Assembly: GCA_963813495.1 (NCBI GenBank)
Contig: CAWEZC010000005.1
Coordinates: forward strand, 1,054,001-1,118,000
Direction of reading: 5' to 3'
Source: JACVRW01 sp963813495
GTDB taxonomy: Bacteria; Actinomycetota; Thermoleophilia; Solirubrobacterales; Thermoleophilaceae
DNA length: 64,000 bases
The position numbers were made by a program, and so were the translations under genes. Below are positions 24,299 through 33,162 of this stretch, one piece after another (within the stretch, counting starts at the first letter, position 1; each line of letters begins with the position of its first letter). The notes below the pieces were generated by a model. That model had not been told where the DNA came from. It ran no database searches and worked only from the letters and a program-made list of their open reading frames with translations.

Positions 24299-24556
24299 TC
24301 AGGTCGCGACGGCGTTGTAGTAGCGAACGGCCAGACCGGTCAGGAGCGTCTCGAAGCAGGCCTCGATCGTCATGTCGTTGGCGTCGGCGTAGCGGGACAG
24401 GCCGGCTTCCTCGATCGCCTCGCTCTCGGCGATCACCTCGTCGACCAGATCGGGATGCTGATCCGAGAAGAAGGCCCCCATCGAGTAGAGGCTCGTGTCC
24501 ATGAGCGTCTCGAGGAACTCGTCGCCCTCCGAGGCGCGGCTGCGCTTGGCGGCCAT
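24299..24556 (-). CDS. Hypothetical 85-aa protein
   Basis: A small acidic, probably helical soluble protein with SLYSMGAFFSDQHPDLVDEV in the middle and a hydrophobic C-terminal helix (EACFETLLTGLAVRYYNAVA). I recognise no family. It ends two bases before the oxidase start, so it is in that operon. Codon use is normal for the window, supporting a real gene. Confidence 0.65.
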   Translation of the reverse strand: MAAKRSRASEGDEFLETLMDTSLYSMGAFFSDQHPDLVDEVIAESEAIEEAGLSRYADANDMTIEACFETLLTGLAVRYYNAVAT

Positions 24557-24595
24557 CCGGGGTGAGACTACCGGCGCCCGCGACGCCGTCGCGGC

Positions 24596-25939
24596 TCAGG
24601 GAAGCACGCCGTTGACCACATCCCGAGCCTTCTCCACCGTCTCGTTCACGACCGGTGGCAGGGGCTCGGGCAGGGTCACCGGCGGCACGACCTCTCCGGG
24701 CGCGGGGCTGCCCACCTGGGGGAGCGGAAGCGAGGGGGCGGGCGGAACAGCTGGAGCCTCGACCTTGGGCAGGGCGACACCCGGGTTGCGCGCGCCGGGC
24801 GCGGGAGGCGCGGCGGCCTGTGGCTGGGCGCCGACGGCGTCGGTGGCCGGGCCGCCGCCGGCTGTCGGGCGCTCGGCCCGGCGGCGCTCGGCACGCCGCC
24901 GCGCCGCAGCGCGTCGCCTGGGACTACTGGACCGGCGCTCGCCCGACCGCCCGGCCGGCCGGGCGCTGCGGGCGGCAGGCTCGGCTGACTGTTTGACCGC
25001 CGGGCTGGGCTGCGCCTCGCGACCGGGCGGGTCTCCGCCGTCGTCGCGGCTCATCTCCAGCGCGGCTCCGCCCGCGCCGGCGATGGCCACCGTGGCCAGC
25101 ACTGCGGCGGCGCGCTCGGAGGCCAGGCCGGAGAGCGAACCTGGGCCGCCGGCCGAGAAGCTCCAGGGCAGGGGCAGGAGGGCGGCGATACGGGAGCGCA
25201 GGCTGGGCGCAGCCAGCGGCTCGACCCCGAACTCCCGAGCCAGGCGGCGGCACTGGCTGCAGCGCTTGGCGTGGCGGGCGAGACGCCGCTCGTCGCCGCG
25301 GCTGCCGCCCGCCTCGGCCAGGCGCACGATCGCCCCGCGCGTGGCGGCGCATCGGCGGCCCTCGGACAGCTGCGCGTACTCGCTCTCGAGCCGGTGGCGG
25401 GCGCCCGTGAGCGTGCGCTCCACGGCGGGGCGGCCCATGTCGAGGCGTTCGCCGATCTCGCGGTAGGACAGACCGTCGACGTCGCGCATCACCAGCACGC
25501 GCGCCTGCACGTCGGGGAGCTCGTCGAACGCGCCGCGCAGGTGATCGAGCCGCTCCTTGGCGATCAGTGCCGACTCCGGCAGCGCGCCGTCCGCGAGGCG
25601 AGTGCGGTCGGAGGCCCGCAGCCCAGTCTCGGTGTCCATCGAGACCTCCACCGCGCGGCTCGCGCGCCGGTAGGAGTCGATCGCCGCGTTGCGGGCGATC
25701 TCGTAGATCCAGGGACGGAAGGTGATCTCGCCCTCGGTCTCGCGGATGCGCCGCAGGGCGGAAAGGAAAGCCTCCTGGGTCACGTCCTCGGCGCGCGCCT
25801 CGTCGCGCAGCATGCCGCGGACGAAGCTGGTGATCGGCGCCCGATAGCGCGAGTACAGCTCTTCGAAGGCGCTGTCGTCGCCCTGACGGATGGCGGCCAC
25901 GAGGTCGCCATCGGCGGCATGGCAGCGAGTGACGGTCAC
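24596..25939 (-). CDS. ECF sigma factor fused to zinc-finger anti-sigma-like and membrane/Pro-rich region
   Basis: About 447 aa. Residues 22-90 are sigma region 2 (AFEELYSRYRAPITSFVRGM, EDVTQEAFLSALRRI, RPWIYEIARNAAIDSYRR). Residues 125-190 are sigma region 4 (LPDVQARVLVMRDVDGLSYR, EIGERLDMGRPAVERTL). Then C197, H223, C227 and C230 (HAKRCSQC) form a ZAS-like zinc site. A hydrophobic helix (AAAVLATVAIAGAGGAALE, 277-295) is followed by 150 residues rich in Pro, Ala and Arg. Sigma and anti-sigma-like functions therefore sit on one chain, possibly tethered to the membrane. Start GTG 25939; GTG 25984 is an in-frame alternative. Confidence 0.85.
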   Translation of the reverse strand: MTVTRCHAADGDLVAAIRQGDDSAFEELYSRYRAPITSFVRGMLRDEARAEDVTQEAFLSALRRIRETEGEITFRPWIYEIARNAAIDSYRRASRAVEVSMDTETGLRASDRTRLADGALPESALIAKERLDHLRGAFDELPDVQARVLVMRDVDGLSYREIGERLDMGRPAVERTLTGARHRLESEYAQLSEGRRCAATRGAIVRLAEAGGSRGDERRLARHAKRCSQCRRLAREFGVEPLAAPSLRSRIAALLPLPWSFSAGGPGSLSGLASERAAAVLATVAIAGAGGAALEMSRDDGGDPPGREAQPSPAVKQSAEPAARSARPAGRSGERRSSSPRRRAAARRRAERRRAERPTAGGGPATDAVGAQPQAAAPPAPGARNPGVALPKVEAPAVPPAPSLPLPQVGSPAPGEVVPPVTLPEPLPPVVNETVEKARDVVNGVLP

Positions 25940-26002
25940 CGCCGCGTTCCCTGCCTCATTGCTCGAGCGACCAGCATTCTGCACCCCAGTTAATGTCCTG
26001 CG

Positions 26003-26761
26003 ATGGCCGATCGCAAACGGATCATCGAGTATCTGGACGATTATCTGGGCGTCCAGGGCTTTGCGGACTACGGTCCTAACGGCCTGCAGGTGCCCGGCGC
26101 GGCCGACGTGCAGCGCGTGGCAACCGGTGTCTCCGCCCAGCGTGAGCTGTTCTCGCTGGCGGCATCCGACGGCGCGCAGCTGATCATCACCCACCACGGC
26201 CTGTTCTGGGACTTCCATCCCCGCACGATCGCGCCCGCGATGCGCGAACGCCTGCAGATCCTGTTCGCCCACGACATCTCGCTGGCCGGCTACCACCTGC
26301 CGCTCGATGCCCATGCCGAGGTGGGAAACAACGCTCTCATCTGTGCCGAGCTCGGGCTCGAGCGCGGCGAGCCCTTCGGCGATCACCGCGGACGCCCGAT
26401 CGGCTGGGTCGGCCGCTCGGCCGCGGGCATTCCCTTCAGCGAGTTGCGCGAACGCTGCGAGCGGGCCTTCGGCCGGCCGCCGTTCGCCTGGGACAGCGGG
26501 CCGGAGCTCGTGCACAGCGTGGGCGTGCTCTCCGGTGGCGGTGCTTCGAGCTTCCGCGAGGCGATCGAGCTCGGCCTCGATGCCTTCCTGACCGGTGAGC
26601 CGGCCGAGCACGTGATGGCGGACGCCCGCGAGAACGGCGTGCACTTCATCGCCGGCGGCCACTACGCAACCGAGCGCTTCGGGGTGCGAAGGCTGGGAGA
26701 GCTCGTGGCCGAGCGCTTCGGGGTCGAGCATCGCTTCATCGAGGTGCTGAATCCGGTCTGA
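26003..26761 (+). CDS. Nif3-like dinuclear metal-centre hexameric protein
   Basis: A 252-aa NIF3/YbgI-family protein (annotated in databases as GTP cyclohydrolase I type 2 homologue). Metal ligands are visible in ITHHGLFW near residues 59-66, the YHLPLDAH segment near 97-104, and the C-terminal GGHYATERFG near 218-227 with His and Glu. Nif3 proteins form toroidal hexamers; the cellular role is unsettled. It diverges from the sigma-factor fusion with 63 bases between starts. The start MADRKRIIEYLDDYL fits the family. Confidence 0.9.
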   Translation: MADRKRIIEYLDDYLGVQGFADYGPNGLQVPGAADVQRVATGVSAQRELFSLAASDGAQLIITHHGLFWDFHPRTIAPAMRERLQILFAHDISLAGYHLPLDAHAEVGNNALICAELGLERGEPFGDHRGRPIGWVGRSAAGIPFSELRERCERAFGRPPFAWDSGPELVHSVGVLSGGGASSFREAIELGLDAFLTGEPAEHVMADARENGVHFIAGGHYATERFGVRRLGELVAERFGVEHRFIEVLNPV

Positions 26762-26769
26762 TTTTGTGG

Positions 26770-26797
26770 TTGCGCCGACCGCCCGAGCCGATACTCT
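26770..26797 (+). promoter_or_regulatory. Candidate sigma-70 promoter of the small HTH gene
   Basis: TTGCGC at 26770-26775 and TACTCT at 26792-26797 are 16 bases apart and lie about 40 bases before the ATG at 26836, after the Nif3 stop. They are near the -35 and -10 consensus in an otherwise GC-rich context. This supports separate transcription of the 58-aa gene. Confidence 0.45.
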
Positions 26798-26835
26798 CTT
26801 AACACGCCCGTAAAGCGACGAGGAGGAAGCAGTAC

Positions 26836-27012
26836 ATGGCGATCCACCTGACGCCCACGGAGCTCGGCCGAGAGGCGGGTATGCACCGCCGCGAGGTCAT
26901 CTCCAAGTGCATGGAAATGGGCGTCCCGATCTTCCAGGGTCGGATCGACAAGACTCTCTTTACGATCAGCCTCAAGGAGGCCCAGCAGAAGGGGCAGCTG
27001 GCCAAGGCCTAG
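26836..27012 (+). CDS. 58-aa helix-turn-helix-like small protein
   Basis: A short protein. LTPTELGREAGMHRREVISK near residues 5-24, followed by CMEMGVPIFQGRIDKTLFT near 25-43, looks like an excisionase or MerR-type winged helix-turn-helix in which the second helix is followed by a small wing. AGGAGGA is ten bases before the ATG, a strong ribosome site. It has its own candidate promoter and a strong terminator downstream, so it is expressed as a single gene. I do not recognise a named family. A role as a small transcription factor is inference. Confidence 0.75.
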   Translation: MAIHLTPTELGREAGMHRREVISKCMEMGVPIFQGRIDKTLFTISLKEAQQKGQLAKA

Positions 27013-27054
27013 CCGTCTCTGCGCGGGCCTGAGCCGCGCTTGCGACCGTCTCCG

Positions 27055-27087
27055 GCGGGGCCACCGAGTGGCCCCGCTCTTCTTCTG
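27055..27087 (+). terminator. Rho-independent terminator
   Basis: GCGGGGCCAC-CGA-GTGGCCCCGC is a perfect 10-bp stem with a 3-base loop, followed by a pyrimidine tract TCTTCTTCTG. It lies 43 bases after the small HTH gene and is the clearest intrinsic terminator in the window. Confidence 0.85.
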
Positions 27088-27154
27088 CCCATAGAATCGT
27101 CCGCGCCGCGCTTGGCTGCGCGGCCAAACTTCGCACCGGAGAGGGAGAGCAACC

Positions 27155-28972
27155 ATGGAAGCAGTCACCGCCCGCGCAGCCGCGGGGGGCACGGGCTCGA
27201 AGACCATCGCGGACCTGCTGCCGCTGGCGGTCAAGAGGTACGCCGACAAGCCCGCGCAGCGCCACAAGGTGGGCGACGAGTGGGTCGACATCTCCTACGC
27301 GGAGCTGGGCCGTGTGGTGCGCGAGGTGGCCCTCGGGCTGGTGGACCTGGGCGTGGAGCCGGGCGACAAGGTCTCGATCCTCGCCCATACGCGCCCGGAA
27401 TGGACCGACGCCTGCTTCGGAATCCTCACGGCGGGCGCGACGCTCGTCACGATCTACCAGACCAACTCCCCGGAGGAATGCCAGTACGTGCTCCACCACT
27501 CGGATTCGAGGGCGATCTTCGTGGAGGACGCCGAGCAGCTGGCCAAGGTGCGCGAGGTCCGCTCGGGGTGCCCTGAGCTTCGCCACATCGTCGTGATCGA
27601 CCCGTCCGGCGCCGACCTGGGCGACGACGCGATCTCGCTCGAAGCGCTGCGCGAGCGCGGGCGCGGGCGTGACGAGTCCGAGTGGGAGGCCCGCTACGAG
27701 GCCGTCCGCCCCGACGACATCTGTCTCTACATCTACACCTCGGGCACCACCGGCCCTCCCAAGGGCTGCCTGCTCTCGCACGCCAACTACCGCGCCATCA
27801 CCGACGCGGTGGTGGACCAGAGCGTGCTCGAGGAGGGCGACTCCTCATACCTCTTCCTTCCCCTCGCCCACGCGTTCGCGATCCTGATCCAGTTCGCGTC
27901 CTTCGAGTTGGGCGTGACCGTGGCCTACTGGTCGCGCGACCCCAAGATGATCATCGCGGACATCGCCCAGGTCAGCCCGAGCTACTTCCCCTCGGTGCCG
28001 CGGATGTTCGAGAAGATCTACACGCTGGCCACGAGCGCCGTCGAGGATCCCGAGCAGCTGCGCCAAGCCGTGCAGGCGGGCGTGAAGGTGCGCATGATGC
28101 GGGAGGCCGGTCAGGAGGTGCCGGCGGAGCTCCAGGCGGGCTTCGACCAGGCCGAGGAGAAGCTGTTCAAGAACGTGCGCGGCCTGTTCGGTCAGAACAT
28201 CCGCGAATGCGTGACCGGGGCGGCCCCGATCGCGCCCGACATCCTCGAGTTCTTCTACGCCTGCGGCGTGCCGGTGATGGAGGGCTACGGCATGACCGAG
28301 ACCGCCACCAGCGCCACGGTCAACCGCCCCGACGGCAACAACTTCCGTTTCGGCTCGGTGGGCAAGCCGATGACCGGCGTGGAGGTGCGCATCGCCGACG
28401 ACGGCGAGGTGCTGATCAAGGGCCCGAACATCTTTCAGGGCTACTACAAGAACGAGAAGGCCACGGCCGAGACCCTCGAGGACGGCTGGCTGCACACCGG
28501 TGACCTGGGGCGCTTGGACGAGGACGGCTTCCTCTACATCACCGGGCGCAAGAAGGACATCATCATCACCGCCGGTGGCAAGAACATCACGCCGGCCAAC
28601 CTCGAGAACGGCCTCAAGCAGAATCGCTGGATCTCCCAGGCGGTGGTGGTCGGCGACCGGCGCCCCTACCTGATCGCGCTGGTCACGCTGGACCCGGAGG
28701 AGGCGCCCGCCCTGGCCCAGTCGCTGGGGCTCGAGGACGATTCGATCGAGGCGCTGCGCACCGATGAGCGAGTGCAGGCCGAGGTACAGAAGGCACTCGA
28801 CGAGGTCAACTCCCACGTCGGCCCGGTGGAGCAGGTCAAGCGCTTCGAGATACTCGACCACGATCTCTCCCAGGAAACGGGCGAGCTGACCCCGACGCTC
28901 AAGGTCAAGCGCAACGTGGTGCACGAGAAGTTCAGTGGCGTGATCGACGACGTCTACGCGCGCGCTCACTGA
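27155..28972 (+). CDS. Long-chain acyl-CoA synthetase (AMP-forming)
   Basis: A 605-aa ANL-superfamily enzyme that activates fatty acids to acyl-CoA through an acyl-adenylate. The P-loop YTSGTTGPPKG lies near residue 194, and GYGMTETATSATVN, GWLHTGDLG and ITGRKKDIIITAGGKNI (near 458-484) are the adenylate and hinge motifs. The long insert between the N-domain and the GYGMTE motif (RMFEKIYTLATSAVED onward) is typical of bacterial FadD15-type enzymes. GAGAGGGAGAG precedes the ATG. No obvious operon partner; a small membrane protein follows after 27 bases. Confidence 0.93.
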   Translation: MEAVTARAAAGGTGSKTIADLLPLAVKRYADKPAQRHKVGDEWVDISYAELGRVVREVALGLVDLGVEPGDKVSILAHTRPEWTDACFGILTAGATLVTIYQTNSPEECQYVLHHSDSRAIFVEDAEQLAKVREVRSGCPELRHIVVIDPSGADLGDDAISLEALRERGRGRDESEWEARYEAVRPDDICLYIYTSGTTGPPKGCLLSHANYRAITDAVVDQSVLEEGDSSYLFLPLAHAFAILIQFASFELGVTVAYWSRDPKMIIADIAQVSPSYFPSVPRMFEKIYTLATSAVEDPEQLRQAVQAGVKVRMMREAGQEVPAELQAGFDQAEEKLFKNVRGLFGQNIRECVTGAAPIAPDILEFFYACGVPVMEGYGMTETATSATVNRPDGNNFRFGSVGKPMTGVEVRIADDGEVLIKGPNIFQGYYKNEKATAETLEDGWLHTGDLGRLDEDGFLYITGRKKDIIITAGGKNITPANLENGLKQNRWISQAVVVGDRRPYLIALVTLDPEEAPALAQSLGLEDDSIEALRTDERVQAEVQKALDEVNSHVGPVEQVKRFEILDHDLSQETGELTPTLKVKRNVVHEKFSGVIDDVYARAH

Positions 28973-28999
28973 GCAACGGCTCCCACTACCCTGAGGGTT

Positions 29000-29476
29000 C
29001 TGGCCAGTAACGATCCCACCGACACGGGCGGCCTGTTCGTCGGGCGTCGCCCCGGCACCGCGCCGGTGCGCTTTCGCGACGATCTCACGCCCGCCTCCGA
29101 GGGTCGCCGGCGCCTCGACGAGCTGCTGGCTCACGGGCTGCTGGCCCTCGAGGTGCTGCTCTGCCTCTCGCTGTTCGGTCCCCAGCCGCTGGCCTGGCTC
29201 TGGATCGGCTCGCAGGTCGACTACCTGACCGGCTACGTCACGGCGGGCTTCGCGACCATCCTGCTCGGCTGTCTGGCCTCCCTGCTGGTGACGATGGCGG
29301 TGGCCAAGCGGGTCGACCACGCCTGGAAGCTGGTGCGCCGGGCTGCGGGCCACAGGCAGGAGCGCGGTGCGCTCGAGCGCATCTTCGCGGCATGCGTGGG
29401 CGTCGCCTTCGTGGTCTTCGCGATCTGGTTCCTGATCATCCAGGGCCCCGGTCCGAGCCTCGCGCCGAGCGACTGA
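29000..29476 (+). CDS. Small membrane protein (possible CTG start)
   Basis: A protein of 136-158 aa with three likely membrane helices (LLALEVLLCLSLFG, AGFATILLGCLASLLVTMAV, IFAACVGVAFVVFAIWFLII). GTG at 29066 is the first conventional start. The frame is open and strongly coding (third positions mostly G/C) from CTG at 29000, and the added peptide contains TGGLFVGRRPGTAPVRFRD, which looks conserved rather than random. No ATG, GTG or TTG occurs in that added part. The CTG start is tentative. The product is unknown. Confidence 0.65.
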   Translation: MASNDPTDTGGLFVGRRPGTAPVRFRDDLTPASEGRRRLDELLAHGLLALEVLLCLSLFGPQPLAWLWIGSQVDYLTGYVTAGFATILLGCLASLLVTMAVAKRVDHAWKLVRRAAGHRQERGALERIFAACVGVAFVVFAIWFLIIQGPGPSLAPSD

Positions 29477-29484
29477 GCGCCCAC

Positions 29485-30576
29485 ATGGGCTTTCGCGACT
29501 ACTACCGTCAGTTCGAGGATCTGGACGCCGACGAGCTCAACCGCACCATGCGGGAGCGCCGCCACGCCGAGCGCCGACTGGCGCTGGAGCGGGTTCCCGA
29601 CCTCGACCTGTCGGGTACCGAATGGCCGGACCTCCCCCACTCGGAGATCGTCAACGCGGCCATCGCGCGCGCCCGGGGGCGAGTCAACGTCTATCCCGAC
29701 CGCTACGCCTCCACGACCCGCCGCCTGCTGGCCGACCGCCACGGCGTGGCGCCGGAGCAGATCGCGGTCGGCAACGGAGCCGCCGAGCTGCTGCAGTCCG
29801 CGGCCATGGCTCTGCTGGGCGAGGGCGACGAGCTCCTCATGCCCTGGCCCTCCTACCCGCTCTACCCGCTGATGGCCGCGCACGCCTCGGCCCGGCCGGT
29901 GGCGGTCGACCGCGCAGCGCTGCTCGGCTCGGTCACGCCGCACACACGCGTCCTGGTGATCTGCAACCCCAACGACCCCACCGGCGAGCACATGCCGAGC
30001 GATGCTCTCGGCGGACTGCTCGCGGCGCTGCCCGAGCACGTCCACGTGCTGCTCGACGAGGCGCTCGTCCACTTCCAGGACGTCGAACCGCTGGACGCCT
30101 GCCTGCGCCTGGTCGACGCGTTTCCGCGCCTGCTGGTGGTGCGCACCTTCTCCAAGATCTACGGCCTCTCCGGGCTGCGTGCCGGCTACGCGATCGGCTC
30201 CGACGCCAACCTCCTGGCTTCCGTGGCGCCGGTGCTGGGGATCAACACCCTCACCCAAGCCGCAGTCGAGCATGCCCTGCGAAGCGCCGAGGCCGAGATC
30301 GGGCGGCGGCGCGCGATGGTGTCCCGCGAGCGGCGCCGGCTGCTGGAGGCGCTGCGCGACATGGGCGTGGACGTCACCGACAGCCAGGCCAACTTCGTGT
30401 GGCTGCGGGTGGGCGACATGGGAGGCGACCAGCTCGCCTACGCCCTCAGGGCGCAGGGAGTGCTGGTGGCCGCCGGGGGCGCGCTGGGCGAGGATCACCA
30501 CATACGCGCAACCATCCGGGACGGCGCGGCCACCGACCGGCTGCTGCGTGCGCTCCAGGTGGCGACCCGGCGCTGA
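29485..30576 (+). CDS. Histidinol-phosphate aminotransferase-like PLP enzyme
   Basis: A 363-aa fold-type I aminotransferase of the HisC/CobD group. VNVYPDRYASTTRRLLADRHG near residues 70-90, GNGAAELLQSAA near 97-108, NPNDPTGEH near 156-164, and the PLP lysine in FSKIYGLSGLRAGYAIG near 222-238 are all present. No histidine genes are nearby, so phenylalanine or another amino acid may be the substrate. The N-terminus MGFRDYYRQFEDLDADELN is longer and more charged than in HisC. It starts eight bases after the membrane-protein stop. Confidence 0.85.
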   Translation: MGFRDYYRQFEDLDADELNRTMRERRHAERRLALERVPDLDLSGTEWPDLPHSEIVNAAIARARGRVNVYPDRYASTTRRLLADRHGVAPEQIAVGNGAAELLQSAAMALLGEGDELLMPWPSYPLYPLMAAHASARPVAVDRAALLGSVTPHTRVLVICNPNDPTGEHMPSDALGGLLAALPEHVHVLLDEALVHFQDVEPLDACLRLVDAFPRLLVVRTFSKIYGLSGLRAGYAIGSDANLLASVAPVLGINTLTQAAVEHALRSAEAEIGRRRAMVSRERRRLLEALRDMGVDVTDSQANFVWLRVGDMGGDQLAYALRAQGVLVAAGGALGEDHHIRATIRDGAATDRLLRALQVATRR

Positions 30577-30595
30577 GGGGACCCGGGCGCGGCGG

Positions 30596-31864
30596 TCAGG
30601 CCTGGTCGGTCTGGCGCAGCAGGGCGCCCGTGGTCTGCTCGAGGATGCGCCGCCAGCCGGCTGACTTCTCGCGCTCGCGGGCGAACTTGCGCACCACCTT
30701 GCGCACGCGGGTGGCCGAGATCTCGATGCCGTGCTTGGCGCACACGGTCTTGATGTCGTCGTAGTCCGACGCCAGGCGAAGGGTGACCGACTCGAAGCCG
30801 TGGCGGGCGATCTCCACGCGCCGCGTGAAGTTGAGGATGTTGGTCTCGAACATCAGCTCGTCGTTGGTATCGGGCTCGATCAGGATGATGTCCACGCCCG
30901 GGTAGCGGTCCCTCCAGCGCGCCACCGCCTCATGAAGGCGCTGGTGGGCGATCAGCTTGAAGGCCTGGTAGCCGATCTGCGGGAAGCCCATGTCGGCCAC
31001 CCGCCGCACGCGGCTCCCGAGCATGGTGGGGATGACCTTCTGGAAGTCGTTCACGTAGGGGACCAGCGGGTTGACCACGATCACGAACTTGGCTCCCGCC
31101 TCCACCGCCACGTCGACGTTCGTGGTGGAGCGCAGGCCGCCGTCCACCAGGTGGCGCCCCTTGATCTCGACCGGCTTGTAGACCATCGGCAGCGCCGTGG
31201 AGGCGGCCACCGCGCGGGAGATGGGAACGTCGTCCCAGTCCGCACCGCCCAGCACGATGCGCTCGCAGGTATCGAGATCGGTGGCGGTGAGGAAGAGCTC
31301 GTTGTCCAGCAACCGGAAGTCGTTGACGCGGTCCGGATCGGCCAGCACCGTCTCCAGGTACTGCTGAATGCCGCTGCCGTCATACATCCCCGACGGCAGC
31401 GCCTCAGCGATTCCGACGGCGAGGTCGATCAGCGACGTGCTGCGGGCCTGGCTGGCGAAGGTGCGGGCGAGCCCGACCATCCGCAGGGGCAGGAGAGCGG
31501 CGCTCCGAGCGAACTCGAGGGCATTGGGACGCATCAACGTGCCGCGGTCGACATCCTTGAAGGGCGTGGGCACCTGCTGGTTGACCACCCGCATCATCTC
31601 CTCGGGGGTCACACCGTTGGCGGTCAGTGCGGCGACGAACGAGCCCGCGCTCGTGCCCACATAGACGTCGAATTGGTTGACGGTCCGGTTGACCGCCAGC
31701 AGGTCGAGGGCGCGCAGGGCGCCGATCTCGTACACCCCGCCGGTGAAGCCGCCTCCGCCGAGCACGAGGGCGGTCCGTGAACGGCGCGGCCGCCGGGCGC
31801 GCGGCTTGGCCTGGGTGCCCTTCTTCTTCTGAGCCGGCTTCTGGAGCTTTACTACGTCGCCCAT
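30596..31864 (-). CDS. Patatin-like phospholipase/acyl hydrolase
   Basis: A 422-aa protein with a Lys/Arg-rich N-terminal tail of about 30 residues and a patatin domain. The oxyanion loop GGGGFTGGVYEIG is at residues 36-48, the nucleophile serine at 72 in GTSAGS, and the catalytic aspartate in LVDGGLRS near residue 232. This Ser-Asp dyad hydrolyses acyl esters of lipids. The C-terminal 120 residues (RVEIARHGFESVTLRLASDY onward) have no family I recognise. It converges on the HisC-like gene and diverges from dacB. Confidence 0.9.
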   Translation of the reverse strand: MGDVVKLQKPAQKKKGTQAKPRARRPRRSRTALVLGGGGFTGGVYEIGALRALDLLAVNRTVNQFDVYVGTSAGSFVAALTANGVTPEEMMRVVNQQVPTPFKDVDRGTLMRPNALEFARSAALLPLRMVGLARTFASQARSTSLIDLAVGIAEALPSGMYDGSGIQQYLETVLADPDRVNDFRLLDNELFLTATDLDTCERIVLGGADWDDVPISRAVAASTALPMVYKPVEIKGRHLVDGGLRSTTNVDVAVEAGAKFVIVVNPLVPYVNDFQKVIPTMLGSRVRRVADMGFPQIGYQAFKLIAHQRLHEAVARWRDRYPGVDIILIEPDTNDELMFETNILNFTRRVEIARHGFESVTLRLASDYDDIKTVCAKHGIEISATRVRKVVRKFAREREKSAGWRRILEQTTGALLRQTDQA

Positions 31865-31920
31865 CGAGTGAGCAGTATGGCGGACCGCTCCGGACGCCCC
31901 GTTAGCGTGTTCCGGGCTCC

Positions 31921-33162
31921 ATGCGCCGAATCGCCCTGCTCAGCGCCTCCCTGCTCGCCCTCGCTCCCGCCACGGCCGTCGCCGCCGACCAGGCCCTGGT
32001 CAAGCGGCTGACCCAGCAGATGCGCGCCGCCGGCGGCTCCTCCGGCGCCCACGTGGTCGACATGACCACCGGTGAGGTCGTGTTCGGCCAGCGGCAGAAC
32101 ACTCCACGCATCCTGGCCTCCAACACCAAGCTGTTCACCACCGCCGCCGCGCTGGCTCGCTTCGGCACCGAGGGAACGTTGGGCACGGAGGTTCTCGGCT
32201 CGGGCGCCACCGACGGCGACGGGGTCTGGCGCGGCGACCTGTACCTGCGCGGAGGCGGCGATCCCACTTTCGGCAGCCGCAGCTTCGCCACGCGGGCGTA
32301 CGGCGGCGGCGCCACCGTGGAGGAGCTCGCGGGGTTGCTCGAGGAGACCGGCATCGAGCGGGTCACGGGACGCGTCTACGGGGACGAGTCGCGCTTTGAC
32401 GAGCGCCGCGGCGGCCCGGACACGGGCTTCGCCCGGTCGATCTGGATCGGCGGCCCGCTCAGCGCCCTGACCTACAACCGCGGCCTGGGCAACGAGAGCG
32501 GCAGGTCGTTTCAGCTCAATCCCCCCGTCTTTGCCGCGGCGCGGCTCGACGCCGCGCTCGAGGCCCGCGGCGTCCGCGTGCGCCTGAAGCCCAGGGAGGG
32601 CACGACACCACCGGCCGCCGACGTGCTCGCCAGCGTCGACTCCCCGCCGATGGAGCGCCTGGCCGAGCTCACGAACAAGCCGTCCGACAACTTCCTCGCC
32701 GAGATGCTCGTCAAGGACCTCGCGCTGCAGGACAACGGGCGCGGGACGACCACGGCGGGCGCCCGGGTGGCGGCCGCCTTCGCGGGACGCCTCGGCGCGC
32801 GCGTGCGGCTCGTGGACGGCTCGGGGCTGTCACGGGGAAACCGCGCCTCGCCGCGTCAGGTGGTCCGGCTGCTCACCGAGATGTATCTGCTCGACCAGGA
32901 GGAGTACGGCGGCGAGTTCGGTGACTCGCTCGCCATCGCCGGCCGGGACGGCACGCTCTACACGCGCATGCGCAGCGGTCCGGCGCGCTCGCGCTGCACG
33001 GGCAAGACCGGCACTCTGTCGAACGTCAGCGCTCTGTCGGGCTACTGCCGGGCTCGCTCCGGCGACGTCTACGCCTTCTCGATTCTGATGAACAACACCT
33101 ATCCCGGCACCGCGCGCCTGCGCCAGGACGCCATGGCGCAGGCGATCGCCGGGCTGGGCTAG
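31921..33162 (+). CDS. dacB: D-alanyl-D-alanine carboxypeptidase/endopeptidase, PBP4 family
   Basis: A 413-aa exported S13-family peptidase acting on peptidoglycan stem peptides. A signal peptide covers residues 1-21 (cleavage after AVA). The three penicillin-binding motifs are present: SNTK at 67-70, SDN near 255 and KTG near 362-364. The inserted domain between the first two motifs (FGSRSFATRAYGG onward) is usual for PBP4. The stop shares CTAG with ligA on the other strand. Confidence 0.92.
   Translation: MRRIALLSASLLALAPATAVAADQALVKRLTQQMRAAGGSSGAHVVDMTTGEVVFGQRQNTPRILASNTKLFTTAAALARFGTEGTLGTEVLGSGATDGDGVWRGDLYLRGGGDPTFGSRSFATRAYGGGATVEELAGLLEETGIERVTGRVYGDESRFDERRGGPDTGFARSIWIGGPLSALTYNRGLGNESGRSFQLNPPVFAAARLDAALEARGVRVRLKPREGTTPPAADVLASVDSPPMERLAELTNKPSDNFLAEMLVKDLALQDNGRGTTTAGARVAAAFAGRLGARVRLVDGSGLSRGNRASPRQVVRLLTEMYLLDQEEYGGEFGDSLAIAGRDGTLYTRMRSGPARSRCTGKTGTLSNVSALSGYCRARSGDVYAFSILMNNTYPGTARLRQDAMAQAIAGLG

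Noticed and set aside
24596..26731. 711-codon frame containing the sigma factor
   Set aside because: The first 260 codons are antisense to the Nif3-like gene. Sigma homology begins only near 25939.
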